Below, piece by piece: positions 34,801-38,990 of a stretch of DNA of 64,000 nucleotides (its first letter is position 1; every line of letters starts with the position of its first letter). The notes beneath the pieces are model-generated. The model had not been told where the DNA came from. It was given only the letters and a program-made list of their open reading frames with translations, and ran no database searches. Where the stretch lies: assembly GCF_016097555.1 (NCBI RefSeq), contig NC_054704.1, positions 72,997,827-73,061,826 of the forward strand, in the 5' to 3' direction. A program made the position numbers and the translations under genes. Origin of the DNA: Gigantopelta aegis. Its lineage: Eukaryota; Mollusca; Gastropoda; Neomphalida; Peltospiridae.

Positions 34801-35675
34801 AATGTCATTTTTGTGAAAATTGATATGAATATGACAGTTGTTTGTTTAATTTCACCACATAACAGTTTATGACATCACAAATCTTTGAATGTAAAGTAAA
34901 GTTTGTGCTATTTAACGACGCCACTAGAGCACATTGATTTTTTCTCTTATCATCGGCTATTGGACGTCAAACATATGGTAATTCTGGTCATTCTGACACT
35001 TGTTTTTTAGAGGAAACCCGCTGTCGCCAAATAGGCTACTCTTTTATGACAGGCAGCAAGGGATCTTTTATATTGCGCTTCCCAAAGGCAGGATAGCACA
35101 AACCATGGCCTTTGTCAAACCAGTTATGGATCACTGGACGGTGCAAGTGGTTTACACCTACCCATTGAGCCTTGCTGAGCACTCACTCAGGGTTTGGAGT
35201 CGGTATGTGGATTAAAAATCCCATGTCTCGACTGGGATCCAAACCCAGTACCTACCAGCCTGTAGACCGATGGCCTAACCACAATACCACCGAGGTCGGT
35301 TCTTTGAATGTGTGCATGAGCAGATTAATTATGCATCCACCAAAACAGCCTCCACCCACTACCCAAACAGCCACTGAGCCAGGGCACCTGACAATATCTC
35401 TGTCTATTGATTCTCTGCTGCTTTTATAATTTTAGTTCTGGATGGGTACCTTATTCGCAGATTGCTTACATCAATTTTTTAAGTTATATCATAGGCTTTT
35501 AACTGTTAAGTGACTTAAACAACTGGAATTGTTCTACAAATTACAATTAATAAGAATTATGATTAACTGGTTCATTTAAAATGTTAGTTGGGTTTTTTAA
35601 TTCTGTTTGACATGACTGACTTAAGACAATTACCGTTTGCTCAAGATGCTGTGTATATTTCTGAACTTCGTCCAT
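7719..35675 (-). CDS. RARS1: Arginyl-tRNA synthetase, cytosolic (RARS1), partial gene, exons 1-10
   Basis: This class I aminoacyl-tRNA synthetase charges tRNA-Arg with arginine in the cytosol. Ten exons join in consistent phase to about 448 residues; the human protein has 660, so the C-terminal third lies left of position 1. In order: a leucine-zipper N-terminus (residues 1-63), which in animals docks the enzyme in the multisynthetase complex; the [12 protein letters not shown] block; [12 protein letters not shown]; the active-site run [17 protein letters not shown], where HVGH is the HIGH motif; [17 protein letters not shown]; and [20 protein letters not shown]. The last exon seen ends with [10 protein letters not shown], just before the KMSK-like loop. 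The start was chosen at ATG 35675 because the 14-codon exon 1 ([14 protein letters not shown]) matches the human N-terminus (MDVLVSECSARLLQQ) and has a GT donor in the right phase. Nothing suggests a pseudogene. Confidence 0.97.
7829..8571. other. RARS1 intron 9, distal part: flanking duplication and SINE piece
   Basis: AT-rich intron. It holds two copies of a ~115 bp AT-rich segment (7894-8008 and 8227-8337) on either side of a SINE fragment, then unremarkable sequence to 8571. Confidence 0.6.
8031..8230 (-). mobile_element. SINE fragment (core plus tail 2)
   Basis: In reverse orientation it contains ACACCACTAGAGCACATTGA, GGATGTCAAACATTTGGTAA, the TTTTTATATGCACCAT core block and CAGTCGTGGTGCACTGGCT. 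The tRNA-like head is missing. It is the same family as the fuller copies at 12516 and 44793. Confidence 0.85.
8572..8645 (+). mobile_element. SINE head A fragment
   Basis: GGGACTTAGCTCAGTGGTAA (box A-like) and GATCGATCCCCATCGGT (box B-like) form the tRNA-derived head of the local SINE family. The sequence then changes abruptly into the 30 bp minisatellite. Confidence 0.8.
8646..9053. repeat. 30 bp minisatellite abutting a RARS1 splice donor
   Basis: Thirteen full units and a partial fourteenth of about 29-31 bp; plus-strand consensus TTTAAACYGTTTATTACCTAAAAAATCAGG. Read in the gene's direction, each unit contains TTTTTTAGGTAATAAAC, which resembles an acceptor (TTTTTTAG) joined to a donor (AG/GTAATA). 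The last unit's GTAATAAA is the functional donor of exon 9. Confidence 0.9.
9054..9232 (-). CDS. RARS1: RARS1 exon 9
   Basis: Encodes [44 protein letters not shown], matching human [42 protein letters not shown]. The acceptor is a T-rich run ending GGTAAG, chosen because it restores the Gly codon split with exon 8. The donor GTAATA lies inside the minisatellite. Confidence 0.96.
9283..9680 (+). mobile_element. SINE with head B, full length
   Basis: The head (9283-9356) has the tRNA-like layout CCTCGGTGACGTCGG..TGGGTTCAGATCCCAGTCGAGG with a complementary closing stem. The core TGTGCTATCCTGCCTGTGGG and the tail GACATCCAATAGCC..GTCGTTAAATAAAACAAACT are shared with head-A copies. It lies in RARS1 intron 8, 50 bp before exon 9. 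Confidence 0.88.
9755..9830 (+). repeat. Fragment of the poly-A-tailed repeat seen at 32465
   Basis: Contains AAAGCTGATGGGAAATGGCA and GTGTGGCACAGATGTCCATAA, matching the middle of the repeat at 32465-32842. Confidence 0.6.
9838..10047 (-). mobile_element. SINE fragment next to the Tc1 copy
   Basis: Reverse-orientation core and tail blocks: TTTGATGTCTAACATACATG, GGGGAAACCTGCTGCTGCCA and ATCCTTTATATGCACTTTCC, ending in CATTAGTCATGGGGCA. Diverged relative to other copies. Confidence 0.7.
10061..11389 (+). mobile_element. Tc1-type DNA transposon copy with both ends
   Basis: Terminal inverted repeats TACTGAACAAAA..GAAACTTCCG (10061-10086) and their complement (11365-11389) are flanked by TA dinucleotides at 10059-10060 and 11390-11391, the Tc1/mariner target duplication. 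The copy is 1,329 bp and encloses a transposase relic. It lies in RARS1 intron 8. Confidence 0.93.
10328..11144 (+). pseudogene. Tc1-type DDE transposase, internally deleted
   Basis: The start [19 protein letters not shown] and the following helix-turn-helix region match the N-terminal DNA-binding domain. The catalytic half shows all three acidic positions: SDESRF (about 10611), [11 protein letters not shown] (about 10880) and [12 protein letters not shown] (about 10975). Roughly 80 residues that normally join the DNA-binding and catalytic halves are absent, the two halves are in different frames, and a TGA follows SSRAI. From 10653 to the stop at 11144, 163 codons remain open. The C-terminus is close to full length. 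The copy is a non-autonomous relic, but its intact ends would still be substrates for a related transposase. Confidence 0.9.
11392..12322. other. RARS1 intron 8, mostly unannotated
   Basis: Holds an ATT microsatellite (11475-11500) and a reverse copy of the poly-A-tailed repeat (11477-11715). The remainder (11716-12322) is AT-rich with no recognised element. Confidence 0.5.
11477..11715 (-). repeat. Poly-A-tailed dispersed repeat, reverse copy
   Basis: Reverse complement of 32580-32842. Shared blocks include CCCACTGCCCCGTTTCCTTT, GAATTTCATCTCATTTCTTC, ATCTGTGCCACACACCTGAC and GTCTGACCACTT. The A-rich end matches the poly-A of the plus copy. SINE-like; family name unknown. Confidence 0.75.
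12323..12480 (+). mobile_element. SINE core fragment
   Basis: Contains AGGTATGTGCTGTCCTGTCT, a degenerate GTGCATTCCTAACTGCTAAT core, a second diverged core block CTTACTGCCAATGGACAAAT, and an AAACAAAATAAACTT tail. Confidence 0.6.
12516..12808 (+). mobile_element. SINE, head A with tail 2, near full length
   Basis: Head GTGGGACATAGCCCAGTGGT with box B-like GGTCTGGGATCACC; core TATGTGCTATCCTGTCTGGG; tail GACATCCAATAGCTGATGAT and GTAGTGTCGTTAAACTAAAC. It lies in RARS1 intron 8. Confidence 0.88.
12870..12990 (-). pseudogene. Decayed duplicate of RARS1 exon 8
   Basis: Minus-strand bases encode [12 protein letters not shown] followed by a GTATTC in donor position, against [13 protein letters not shown] and GTATTG in the functional exon 8 about 300 bp upstream. 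Flanking bases also match: AGATCTACATATTCAACGG here, CAGACCTACATATTTTAATT there. Upstream in the gene's direction, CCGACAGTGAGATTTGATAA resembles CCGACTCAGTGTTACATTGA, with the middle of the exon missing. It is therefore a local tandem duplication of exon 8 and its 3' flank, now too decayed to be used. Confidence 0.7.
13224..13328 (-). CDS. RARS1: RARS1 exon 8
   Basis: Encodes [33 protein letters not shown], matching human [21 protein letters not shown]. The acceptor is TTTTTCTTCAG and the donor is GTATTG after the first base of a Gly codon. The Glu before F is split with exon 7. Confidence 0.97.
13550..14907. repeat. Degenerate ~75 bp tandem repeat in RARS1 intron 7, split by a SINE
   Basis: Loose units carry TTTCA(CA)TGATTTGAAATCCAG and a GTGAATCC or GTTCACAATTAA block, at 13550-13810, 13930-14130 and 14740-14907. 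The full SINE at 14396-14719 sits inside the array. The final unit runs directly into the donor of exon 7. Unit boundaries are approximate because divergence is high. Confidence 0.55.
14396..14719 (-). mobile_element. SINE, head A with tail 1, full length
   Basis: In reverse, the head reads GGGGCGAGACGTAGCCTACT..GGGATCGATCCCTGTCAGTG. The core TGTGCTATCCTGTCTATGAG is followed by tail 1 (GCGACAGCAGATTTTCTCTC..TGTGTGGTCCTTAACCATAT). Tail 1 differs from tail 2 seen in other copies. Confidence 0.9.
14908..15037 (-). CDS. RARS1: RARS1 exon 7
   Basis: Encodes [32 protein letters not shown], matching human [32 protein letters not shown]. The acceptor is ATATATTTCAG and the donor GTGAGA follows the first base of the split Glu codon. 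Confidence 0.97.
15038..15222. other. RARS1 intron 6, short stretch without features
   Basis: AT-rich intron between exon 7 and the TTAA element at 15223. Nothing recognised. Confidence 0.5.
15223..15907. mobile_element. TTAA-flanked MITE (family T2), interrupted
   Basis: The ends AGCGACAAGCACTAGTTT and the complement of GAAACTAGGTTCTGTGACT sit between TTAA at 15219-15222 and 15908-15911. Its interior matches the intact copy at 47211-47582 (reverse) and the partial copy at 45318-45537. A second element (15509-15855) is inserted in it. Confidence 0.78.
15509..15855. mobile_element. CAGGGCTC-type MITE inserted in the T2 MITE
   Basis: The ends CAGGGCTCAAAATTAA and the complement of CTTAAGTTTGAGCCCTG form an imperfect inverted repeat. 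TTGACC directly flanks both sides (15503-15508 and 15856-15861), giving a clear target duplication of at least 6 bp. The ends resemble hAT or related superfamilies; the assignment is tentative. Confidence 0.75.
16020..16535 (+). mobile_element. SINE (head lost), interrupted by another SINE
   Basis: GGCTATTTCTCATTCCAGCC and the core GGTACAAATAAAATATTCTT run to about 16170. Tail-1 blocks (GTGTGATCCTTAACAATATG, GTCAAGTGCATTGTTAAATA) resume at about 16410 after the inserted copy. Confidence 0.8.
16171..16397 (-). mobile_element. 5'-truncated SINE nested in another SINE, 13 bp target duplication
   Basis: A reverse copy starts at its tail (GGAAGGAAATGTTTTATTTA) and ends in the core (CCTTTGTCACACCAGTTATG), without a head. 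AATCAAAATAGTA flanks it on both sides (about 16158-16170 and 16398-16410), as expected for LINE-driven insertion. Confidence 0.85.
16536..16860. other. RARS1 intron 6, AT-rich, no feature
   Basis: No repeat match inside the window and no plausible exon. Confidence 0.5.
16861..17066 (+). mobile_element. Isolated end fragment of the DIRS copy 1 family
   Basis: Matches 7480-7690 block by block: CAGAGCCAA..AAAAGAC, CAGCGAAGAGAAAAAGAAG, GTGACCGGAACTA (here CATGACCGGAACTA), TAGGCCATCC and GGACCAGACCACTTG, then TTGAGGACAGGAAATGT. It is clearly older than copy 1, by substitutions and a lost G-run. It is a terminal fossil only, in RARS1 intron 6, about 50 bp from exon 6. Confidence 0.85.
17119..17302 (-). 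CDS. RARS1: RARS1 exon 6
   Basis: Encodes [48 protein letters not shown], aligning closely with human [37 protein letters not shown]. This is catalytic Rossmann-fold sequence just after the HIGH motif. The acceptor is TTTTGTGCAG and the donor is GTGTGC. Confidence 0.98.
17303..18061. other. RARS1 intron 5
   Basis: AT-rich, with a T-tract next to exon 5. No element recognised. Confidence 0.5.
18062..18240 (-). CDS. RARS1: RARS1 exon 5 with HIGH motif
   Basis: Encodes [43 protein letters not shown] is the class I HIGH signature that binds ATP. The acceptor is GTCTTTCAG and the donor GTAAAT splits the Arg codon of HLR. Confidence 0.98.
18471..18705 (+). mobile_element. SINE fragment, core plus tail 2
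   Basis: CTTGTTCCAACCAGTGCACC, TATGTGCTATCCTGTCTGTG, GACATCCAATAGCCAATAAC and GTGCTCTAGTGGTGTTGTG. The head is missing. Confidence 0.85.
18955..19170. repeat. Dispersed repeat with a short internal duplication
   Basis: GCAGCTGAGGTGTGTGCCCAGGACAG (19052-19082) recurs at 19130-19150. The longer block GGCCATTACATTGACTTTCT..ACTGTCCTAG matches 53960-54060. Class unknown. Confidence 0.5.
19206..19295 (-). CDS. RARS1: RARS1 exon 4
   Basis: Encodes [28 protein letters not shown], equivalent to human [20 protein letters not shown]. The donor is GTTGCA and the acceptor is GTTTTCAG; phase 0 at both ends. Confidence 0.95.
19296..19868. other. RARS1 intron 3, no feature
   Basis: AT-rich; no repeat match elsewhere in the window before the SINE at 19869. 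An 80-codon open frame at 19628-19870 has no recognisable content. Confidence 0.45.
19869..20192 (-). mobile_element. SINE, head A with tail 1, full length
   Basis: Reverse copy: head GGGGCGAGACATAGCCCAGT and GGGATCGATCCCTGTCGGTG, core TGTGCTATCCTGTCTGTGGG, tail AGCGGATTTCC-like and TGTGTGGTCATTAACCATAT. It lies 70 bp from exon 3. Confidence 0.9.
20262..20441 (-). CDS. RARS1: RARS1 exon 3
   Basis: Encodes [49 protein letters not shown] is diagnostic of ArgRS near the start of the Add-1 domain. The donor is GTTGGC and the acceptor GTTTTCAG; 180 bp, phase 0. Confidence 0.97.
20442..21248. other. RARS1 intron 2 with a possible SINE-tail fragment
   Basis: AT-rich. TTTAATGACACCACTAGAGT (20823-20842) is a SINE tail-2 fragment in reverse. 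At 21060-21200 short imperfect repeats of ACTTATAAGTGGCATAAG and TATACAC-type words occur. Confidence 0.5.
21249..21395 (-). CDS. RARS1: RARS1 exon 2, leucine zipper
   Basis: Encodes [40 protein letters not shown], matching human [34 protein letters not shown]. Heptad leucines continue from exon 1. In animals this N-terminal coiled coil pairs with AIMP1 in the multisynthetase complex. The donor is GTATGT and the acceptor TATGTTTTAG. Confidence 0.95.
21396..23090. other. RARS1 intron 1, proximal AT-rich stretch
   Basis: No element recognised over 1.7 kb. The short open frames are not protein-like. Confidence 0.5.
23100..23375. repeat. Degenerate ~28 bp tandem repeat
   Basis: Loosely repeated words TGAACATGACATAGCA(TA/CA)CACAACAGAA, probably a diverged relative of the minisatellite at 23751. 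A SINE piece separates the two. Confidence 0.6.
23382..23575 (-). mobile_element. SINE fragment, tail 2 plus core
   Basis: TTTAACAACACCACTAGAGC, GGATGTCAAACATTTGGTAA and TCTTTTATATGCACTTCCTC in reverse. Copies of the word ACTTGCGACAG flank it (about 23369 and 23577), fitting a target duplication. Confidence 0.85.
23751..24222. repeat. 30 bp minisatellite, about 16 units
   Basis: The consensus unit starts ACCTGGAGAGATCACTG and ends with a GACACACAATATA-type word. Units to the right are most alike (six near-identical units at 24041-24200), those to the left more diverged. Because 30 is a multiple of three, long open frames appear on both strands with 10-residue periodicity; these are artefacts. 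Not a CRISPR array, as there are no unique spacers. Confidence 0.92.
24263..24280 (+). repeat. G tract (18 G)
   Basis: Uninterrupted run of 18 G. One of several long G or C runs in the window. Confidence 0.9.
24718..24935. repeat. ~75 bp tandem repeat, 3 units
   Basis: Three copies of GGGTTCACCAGAATAACCTG followed by TGTCCGTGACGTCACAG and TTGAATTTACAATATATACA. The first is slightly diverged. Each unit contains the palindrome TGACGTCA, a CRE-like word; any regulatory role is speculation. Confidence 0.88.
24936..26086. other. RARS1 intron 1, includes one copy of a ~160 bp repeat
   Basis: Bases 25240-25400 match 26545-26725 (GAGGAACTGGGAAAG, CAACACGGAA, TTTTAAAATCGGGAATA). A GT run and G-rich stretch lie at 25768-25803. 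Otherwise no feature. Confidence 0.6.
26091..26457. mobile_element. TTAA-flanked MITE with perfect 19 bp ends (family T1)
   Basis: AGGGACATTCCTGAGTTTG at the left and its exact complement at the right lie between TTAA (26087-26090 and 26458-26461). The copy is 367 bp with no ORF. TTAA target choice is typical of piggyBac transposases; the exact source is unknown. Confidence 0.9.
26462..26725. repeat. Second copy of the ~160 bp repeat plus a short direct repeat
   Basis: AAGTCAAAGAACATTGCATC (26461) recurs at 26541. The segment 26560-26725 matches 25260-25400. Class unknown. Confidence 0.6.
26727..27180 (+). repeat. Inverted-repeat partner, left copy
   Basis: GGTAGTACTAAACCAAATAA, AGTCCTGTGATTGG, TTTTATTTCATCTAGTACCA, CATGTATGGGGTACCTGT and TTTTGTGCGAAACTAGGG all recur in reverse at 31450-31745. 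Its last 52 bases (27127-27178) recur identically at 28511-28562. Confidence 0.75.
27181..28510. other. RARS1 intron 1, AT-rich
   Basis: No recognised element. A short exon-like open stretch on the plus strand (28247-28357) is discussed among the findings. The 52 bp repeat begins at 28511. Confidence 0.45.
28785..28863. repeat. AAT microsatellite
   Basis: (AAT)n runs broken by AAAATAAAA. Confidence 0.9.
28926..29480. repeat. TG-rich degenerate minisatellite
   Basis: Words such as TGTGTGTATTTTTGTGGATG and GTGTGTCTGTGAGTGTGTTT recur with irregular period. Open frames on both strands are composition artefacts. It continues at 29860-30520 beyond a LINE fragment. Confidence 0.85.
29487..29700 (+). 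pseudogene. LINE reverse transcriptase fragment
   Basis: [15 protein letters not shown] is the motif around the first catalytic aspartate of a Jockey/CR1-type reverse transcriptase. [13 protein letters not shown] and [13 protein letters not shown] follow. The pieces are in different frames and about 20 residues between HSIL and SYL are missing. No other LINE domain is seen, so it is a short dead remnant in RARS1 intron 1. Confidence 0.88.
29860..30520. repeat. TG-rich degenerate minisatellite, second block
   Basis: TGTTTGCATGTGTAT-type words with irregular period, densest at 30170-30500. Confidence 0.75.
30521..31440. other. RARS1 intron 1 with AC microsatellite
   Basis: An (AC)n run at 30805-30827. 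The remainder is unrecognised. Confidence 0.5.
31450..31745 (-). repeat. Inverted-repeat partner, right copy
   Basis: Reverse complement of 26727-27010, with some small gaps. The outermost bases (complement GGTAGTACTAAACCAAATAA) are the best conserved. Confidence 0.75.
31746..32464. other. RARS1 intron 1, no recognised feature
   Basis: Contains G-rich and C-rich stretches at 31926-32010 and 32083-32105 and AT-rich sequence. No exon or repeat match seen. Confidence 0.45.
32465..32842 (+). repeat. Poly-A-tailed dispersed repeat (SINE-like)
   Basis: Ends in GGGGCAGTGGGAT followed by about 22 A. The body has GAAGTGGTCAGACTAAGCCC, AGCTGATGGGGAATGGCAGA and GTGGCACAGATAGCCACAAG. Reverse copy at 11477-11715; fragments at 9755 and 20192-20230. 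No tRNA-like head found. Confidence 0.75.
33040..33374 (+). pseudogene. Merlin/ISXO2-type transposase C-terminal fragment
   Basis: The frame ending at 33374 contains [20 protein letters not shown] and [12 protein letters not shown], matching the DDE_Tnp_IS1595 pattern GYxHxTVNHSxxFVDPxTGxxTxxIEsxW. The upstream piece [14 protein letters not shown] (33050-33090, another frame) is the characteristic LPGS..SDxW block with a catalytic aspartate. The N-terminal zinc-ribbon and first acidic block are absent, so this is a remnant in RARS1 intron 1. No flanking inverted repeats recognised. Confidence 0.75.
33628..34510. repeat. ~296 bp tandem repeat, almost three units
   Basis: The block CTCGACCCTA..GTTCCTAAAACAAAATAAAACA..TCTATGGACATT (about 33907-34100) recurs at 34203-34400. 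The G-tract plus CCCCCAG..TAATCACT..CTCCTCTGTAACAA section occurs three times, from 33633, 34096 and 34396. The 15 G run at 33633-33647 belongs to it. Confidence 0.82.
34511..34902. other. RARS1 intron 1, no feature
   Basis: AT-rich with nothing recognised. Confidence 0.4.
34903..35307 (-). mobile_element. SINE with head B, full length
   Basis: Reverse copy: head CCGACCTCGGTGGTATTGTG and GTTTGGATCCCAGTCGAG, core TTTGTGCTATCCTGCCTTTG, tail GACGTCCAATAGCCGATGAT. Same architecture as 9283-9680. It lies 330 bp inside intron 1 from exon 1. Confidence 0.88.
35634..35675 (-). CDS. RARS1: RARS1 exon 1 (start codon)
   Basis: ATG then 14 codons, [14 protein letters not shown], and donor GTAATT. Joined in phase to exon 2 it gives a continuous leucine-zipper heptad pattern, and the human protein also begins MD. 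About 14.2 kb separates it from exon 2. The short exon is below usual ORF cut-offs. Confidence 0.88.
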
Positions 35676-36100
35676 AATTTCAAATTTACTTGTATTTGCC
35701 GGAAAGCGAAAGCTGTATGGTATGATGAAACTATTGTTTTACTTACAGGTAAGTTGTAAGCAAACGTGTTTGTAAGGATAAATTAAACCATAACTTGGAT
35801 AAAATGTAGTTTGAAAAGAAAAAGGTGCTAATTTGGCATTAGTCATAGATATTAAAATAGTTACAAATATTTACATAAAAAGCTATAAATTGCAAGTTGT
35901 ATTCTTAATTTAAATAGGCAATTAGTTTAATTTTTAACACAAATATTAAACCGGAAATTGTGCACTGGTTTGGCCTAAAAAGAAAAAGAAATATGGCGGC
36001 TGGTGTTTGACAATTTTGGAACGTTATATATTTTGGCTAGTATGATTACAATTTCTTTCAAAATAATATAGCTCACAATCAGATACTGTTCTTCCTTTGT
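35676..36100. promoter_or_regulatory. Probable shared promoter of RARS1 and AKAP17A
   Basis: The two genes are divergent and this is the only gap between them. It contains the RARS1 5' UTR (35676-35720, with CTTTCCGGCAAATAC) and, about 310 bp away, AAATATGGCGGCTGGTG (35990-36006), which resembles a YY1-type ATGGCGGC site or short leader. No TATA box is obvious. The AKAP17A transcription start was not identified, so the extent is inferred. Confidence 0.45.
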
Positions 36101-36409
36101 CAAATTTACACTTTCACGTAAATTAACCTTTTGCAATGTTACTTTTATTGATTTATTTAAGATGTTTTAAGCAAATAATATCATAACGAAATCAGATGTC
36201 GATGTTCTGTTATTTTCGACAGTCACATTGTGTGATCTACAGTCTGAACCACGGTTATGTTGTTAACAACTACGTTATATTACTCGTATGCCATTGTCTA
36301 CTATTGGATTTTGTCCACAGTTTATTCAATAACAAATCGTTAAAATAATATAATTCTATGTCACCTATAAGTATATTGATCAACTTCGCTGAGATCTCCT
36401 AACTCTTAA

Positions 36410-38096
36410 AGGGAGAGTAAACTCAAACATGAGCCTTATGTGTTGGAAAGATACATACCAACACATACTGACACTTTAAAAAACGAAAACACATGTTATT
36501 TTAGAGTTAATAAAAAACTGTGATTATTCCTTCTAACTGGGGGCAGCCATTTTCTTTTAATTTCGAGGCATCTGGTACTGTAGCTTTGGGCAAAGTGATG
36601 TCAGCTCAGACCAACTTCTGTATGCACAGTGTAAACAAAAGCAGTAATATACGACAAGGCGCTTTGATCAACCTGACTTGTAAAACAACATAAATGACAT
36701 GATCATATAATAAACTATTTAAAGGAAGGGACAATTACGGCATTTGGCCTGGTATGCATATTCAACGATATATAAGGCACATTATTGTTTAATATCAACA
36801 AGTATAATCGTATTGTTAATTAATAAAATGCTGAAATGTGACAGCTATTATATATAATGGGCGCAGCCATTTTGTACCATCCCAGTGAACACGCCCTCTG
36901 GCGAGCTGGTGGTTACGTAATACCTAACGTGTCACGTCAGGAATTGGTCTTCGAACTGAAGAAACAAAACATACCTGATTTTTTGCAGATGCATTGCAGT
37001 GTTCTGTAATAATATCCATCCCAGTAAGCCGGCAACATAATACAGTTATTTCAACACTTTGACAATGGTGGCTTATTTTGTATTGAAAAATAATATATAC
37101 TTGTTTTGTACATAAATTAACCCACATACTGAAATAATAATCGGAGTGTGTTCTTGGTTAATTGGTCTTTTCTTTCCATGGCCTGTACCTGTGGTTCCTG
37201 ATTGGCAGGTGTATATTTAGGCGGTCCCCAGACACTGTGTCTAGACATACTAAAAAGACGGTGCCTTTTTTTATTAAGATCACATGGTACTGTCTGTTAG
37301 CCACGTGGATGCCCCTCAAATCGTAATGGACATTATCACTTTATTACTGTAAGTTATTCTGTAAAACCCTTGATTAAGTAGACTTTCCCATCTAAAATCA
37401 CAAAACTGACCAATTACGTAGTCCCAAAGAAAAGAAAATTATCACTTGGTTATCGTGAGTGGTCGTTTTTGCTCGAACGTACCCTACCAATAGGCCTAAA
37501 ATAAGCATTTTTTCTTTGGATTGTTTTAAAGAGAAAAATACTATAACTCCATTTCGTTCTATTGATGTAAATTGAAATATATTTAGTTAAATAGTTTATT
37601 ATACTATCAAGTCATTTATGTTGTTTTACATGTCAGGTTGATGAAAGCGAAGCGCCTTGTCGTAAATTAGAGCATCTGTTGAAACTGTGCTTAAGGGGGG
37701 TTGGACGGAGCTGACGTCACTTCGCCCCAAGCTATATCACTGGATGTCACAAAAACGAAACAAAATGACTGCCCCCAGTTAGAAGGAATGATGATGGTTT
37801 TGTATTAATTCTAAAATTACATGTTTTTCACTTGTTAAAATGTCAGTATGTGTTGGTGGTTCGGGTATGCATCTTTCCAACACATAAGGCTCTTATTTGA
37901 GTTTACCCTCCCTTTAACTAAATATATTTCAAGTTGCATTAACAGAACGAAATGGGGTTGTAGTATTTTTATAATATATAATAATAATAATATATAGTAT
38001 ATTAGTATAATAATATACTTGTTGATATTAAGCAATAATATGCATTATATATCGTTGAATGTGCATACCAGTCCAGACGCCTTACTTAAGCATTCC
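36410..38096 (+). mobile_element. TTAA element family T3, outer copy interrupted by its own reverse copy
   Basis: Left end AGGGAGAGTAAACTCAAACA after TTAA (36406-36409); right end before TTAA (38097-38100). The left arm (36410-36718) and the remainder (37918-38096, partly lost) are colinear with the intact copy at 38991-40193. They are separated by a complete reverse copy. No transposase ORF. Confidence 0.88.
36723..37913 (-). mobile_element. TTAA element family T3, full copy nested in reverse inside another
   Basis: 1,191 bp between TTAA at 36719-36722 and 37914-37917. Left end AGGAAGGGACAATTACGGCA, right end GAGTTTACCCTCCCT. It is the reverse complement of 38991-40193 throughout: GGCATTTGGCCTGGTATGCA, GCGCAGCCATTTTGTACCAT, GAGCTGGTGGTTACGTAATA. 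Confidence 0.92.
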
Positions 38097-38100
38097 TTAA

Positions 38101-38990
38101 TTTAAAGCTGACAAAATGCACTCACATGTTTTTCCGGATGCCATTTAGTTTTTTTTATCGAATATTCTTCAAGAGGATGTGGAAGCTGATTTTGACATAA
38201 GTCACATATATGTAAGGCTGATGTAATGTTAGGTCAAGTCATGACATTAGATTGCATAACATCCTTCCACCTTTTACTTCATTTCTTGAAACTAAGTGGA
38301 TGCATGTTTGAAGGGATTCTAGCAAAAACAGCACAGTGCCAAAACAGCTCCAAATGAAAATGGAACCAAATTAGACAAAACGGAACCTAGCATTGGCTAA
38401 AACGGCACCAAAATCTATGGACAAAATGGAACCTAGTGTTGGCTGAAACGGCACCAAATATTTTAAAATGTATGGCTAAAACGGAACAAGAATCATTAAA
38501 AGTTGTGAATGATGATATAGATGTGTACTTTGGGTGCTCGCCTGTTTGAACGTATACCAGATAGGAGGCATTAGGCCCCCCATTTACTAACCTTTCCTAC
38601 AAGGCTTTAAATTATAAATAGTTCAATGTATTCAGTTAATATTATGTTTAAATTTCCTATTTAGACCAGCCTGACTGAAAAAAGTGCCAAGTAATGTAAT
38701 TTACCAAGTTCAATAACAGTTATTATTTTTAGGCGCCTTTTATGTATAGTTTTTCTTGTGTTTTATGAACAAACAAAATAAATAAAATGCTTTGACTTTG
38801 TAAACTTATTTAAAAAAAACGTATTTGTAGGAGGATGGGACAGTCTAAGTATCTCAGTAACGGAATGGATGTTCGGACCAGGCATAACACAATGCAACAA
38901 TCTTTCAACTGTTAGGTCCTATTTAAAAAAAAAAAGGCCATTCTATAGTATTTGGTCCATGGGTGTGGAAATTTCAAAATTATCTGTTAA
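38101..38990. other. AKAP17A 5' intron, includes a short GGAACC-type repeat
   Basis: At 38330-38480 the words AAAACGGCACCAAA and AAAATGGAACCTAG repeat several times. A loosely similar reverse stretch occurs at 41180-41270. The rest is AT-rich without features. Confidence 0.45.
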
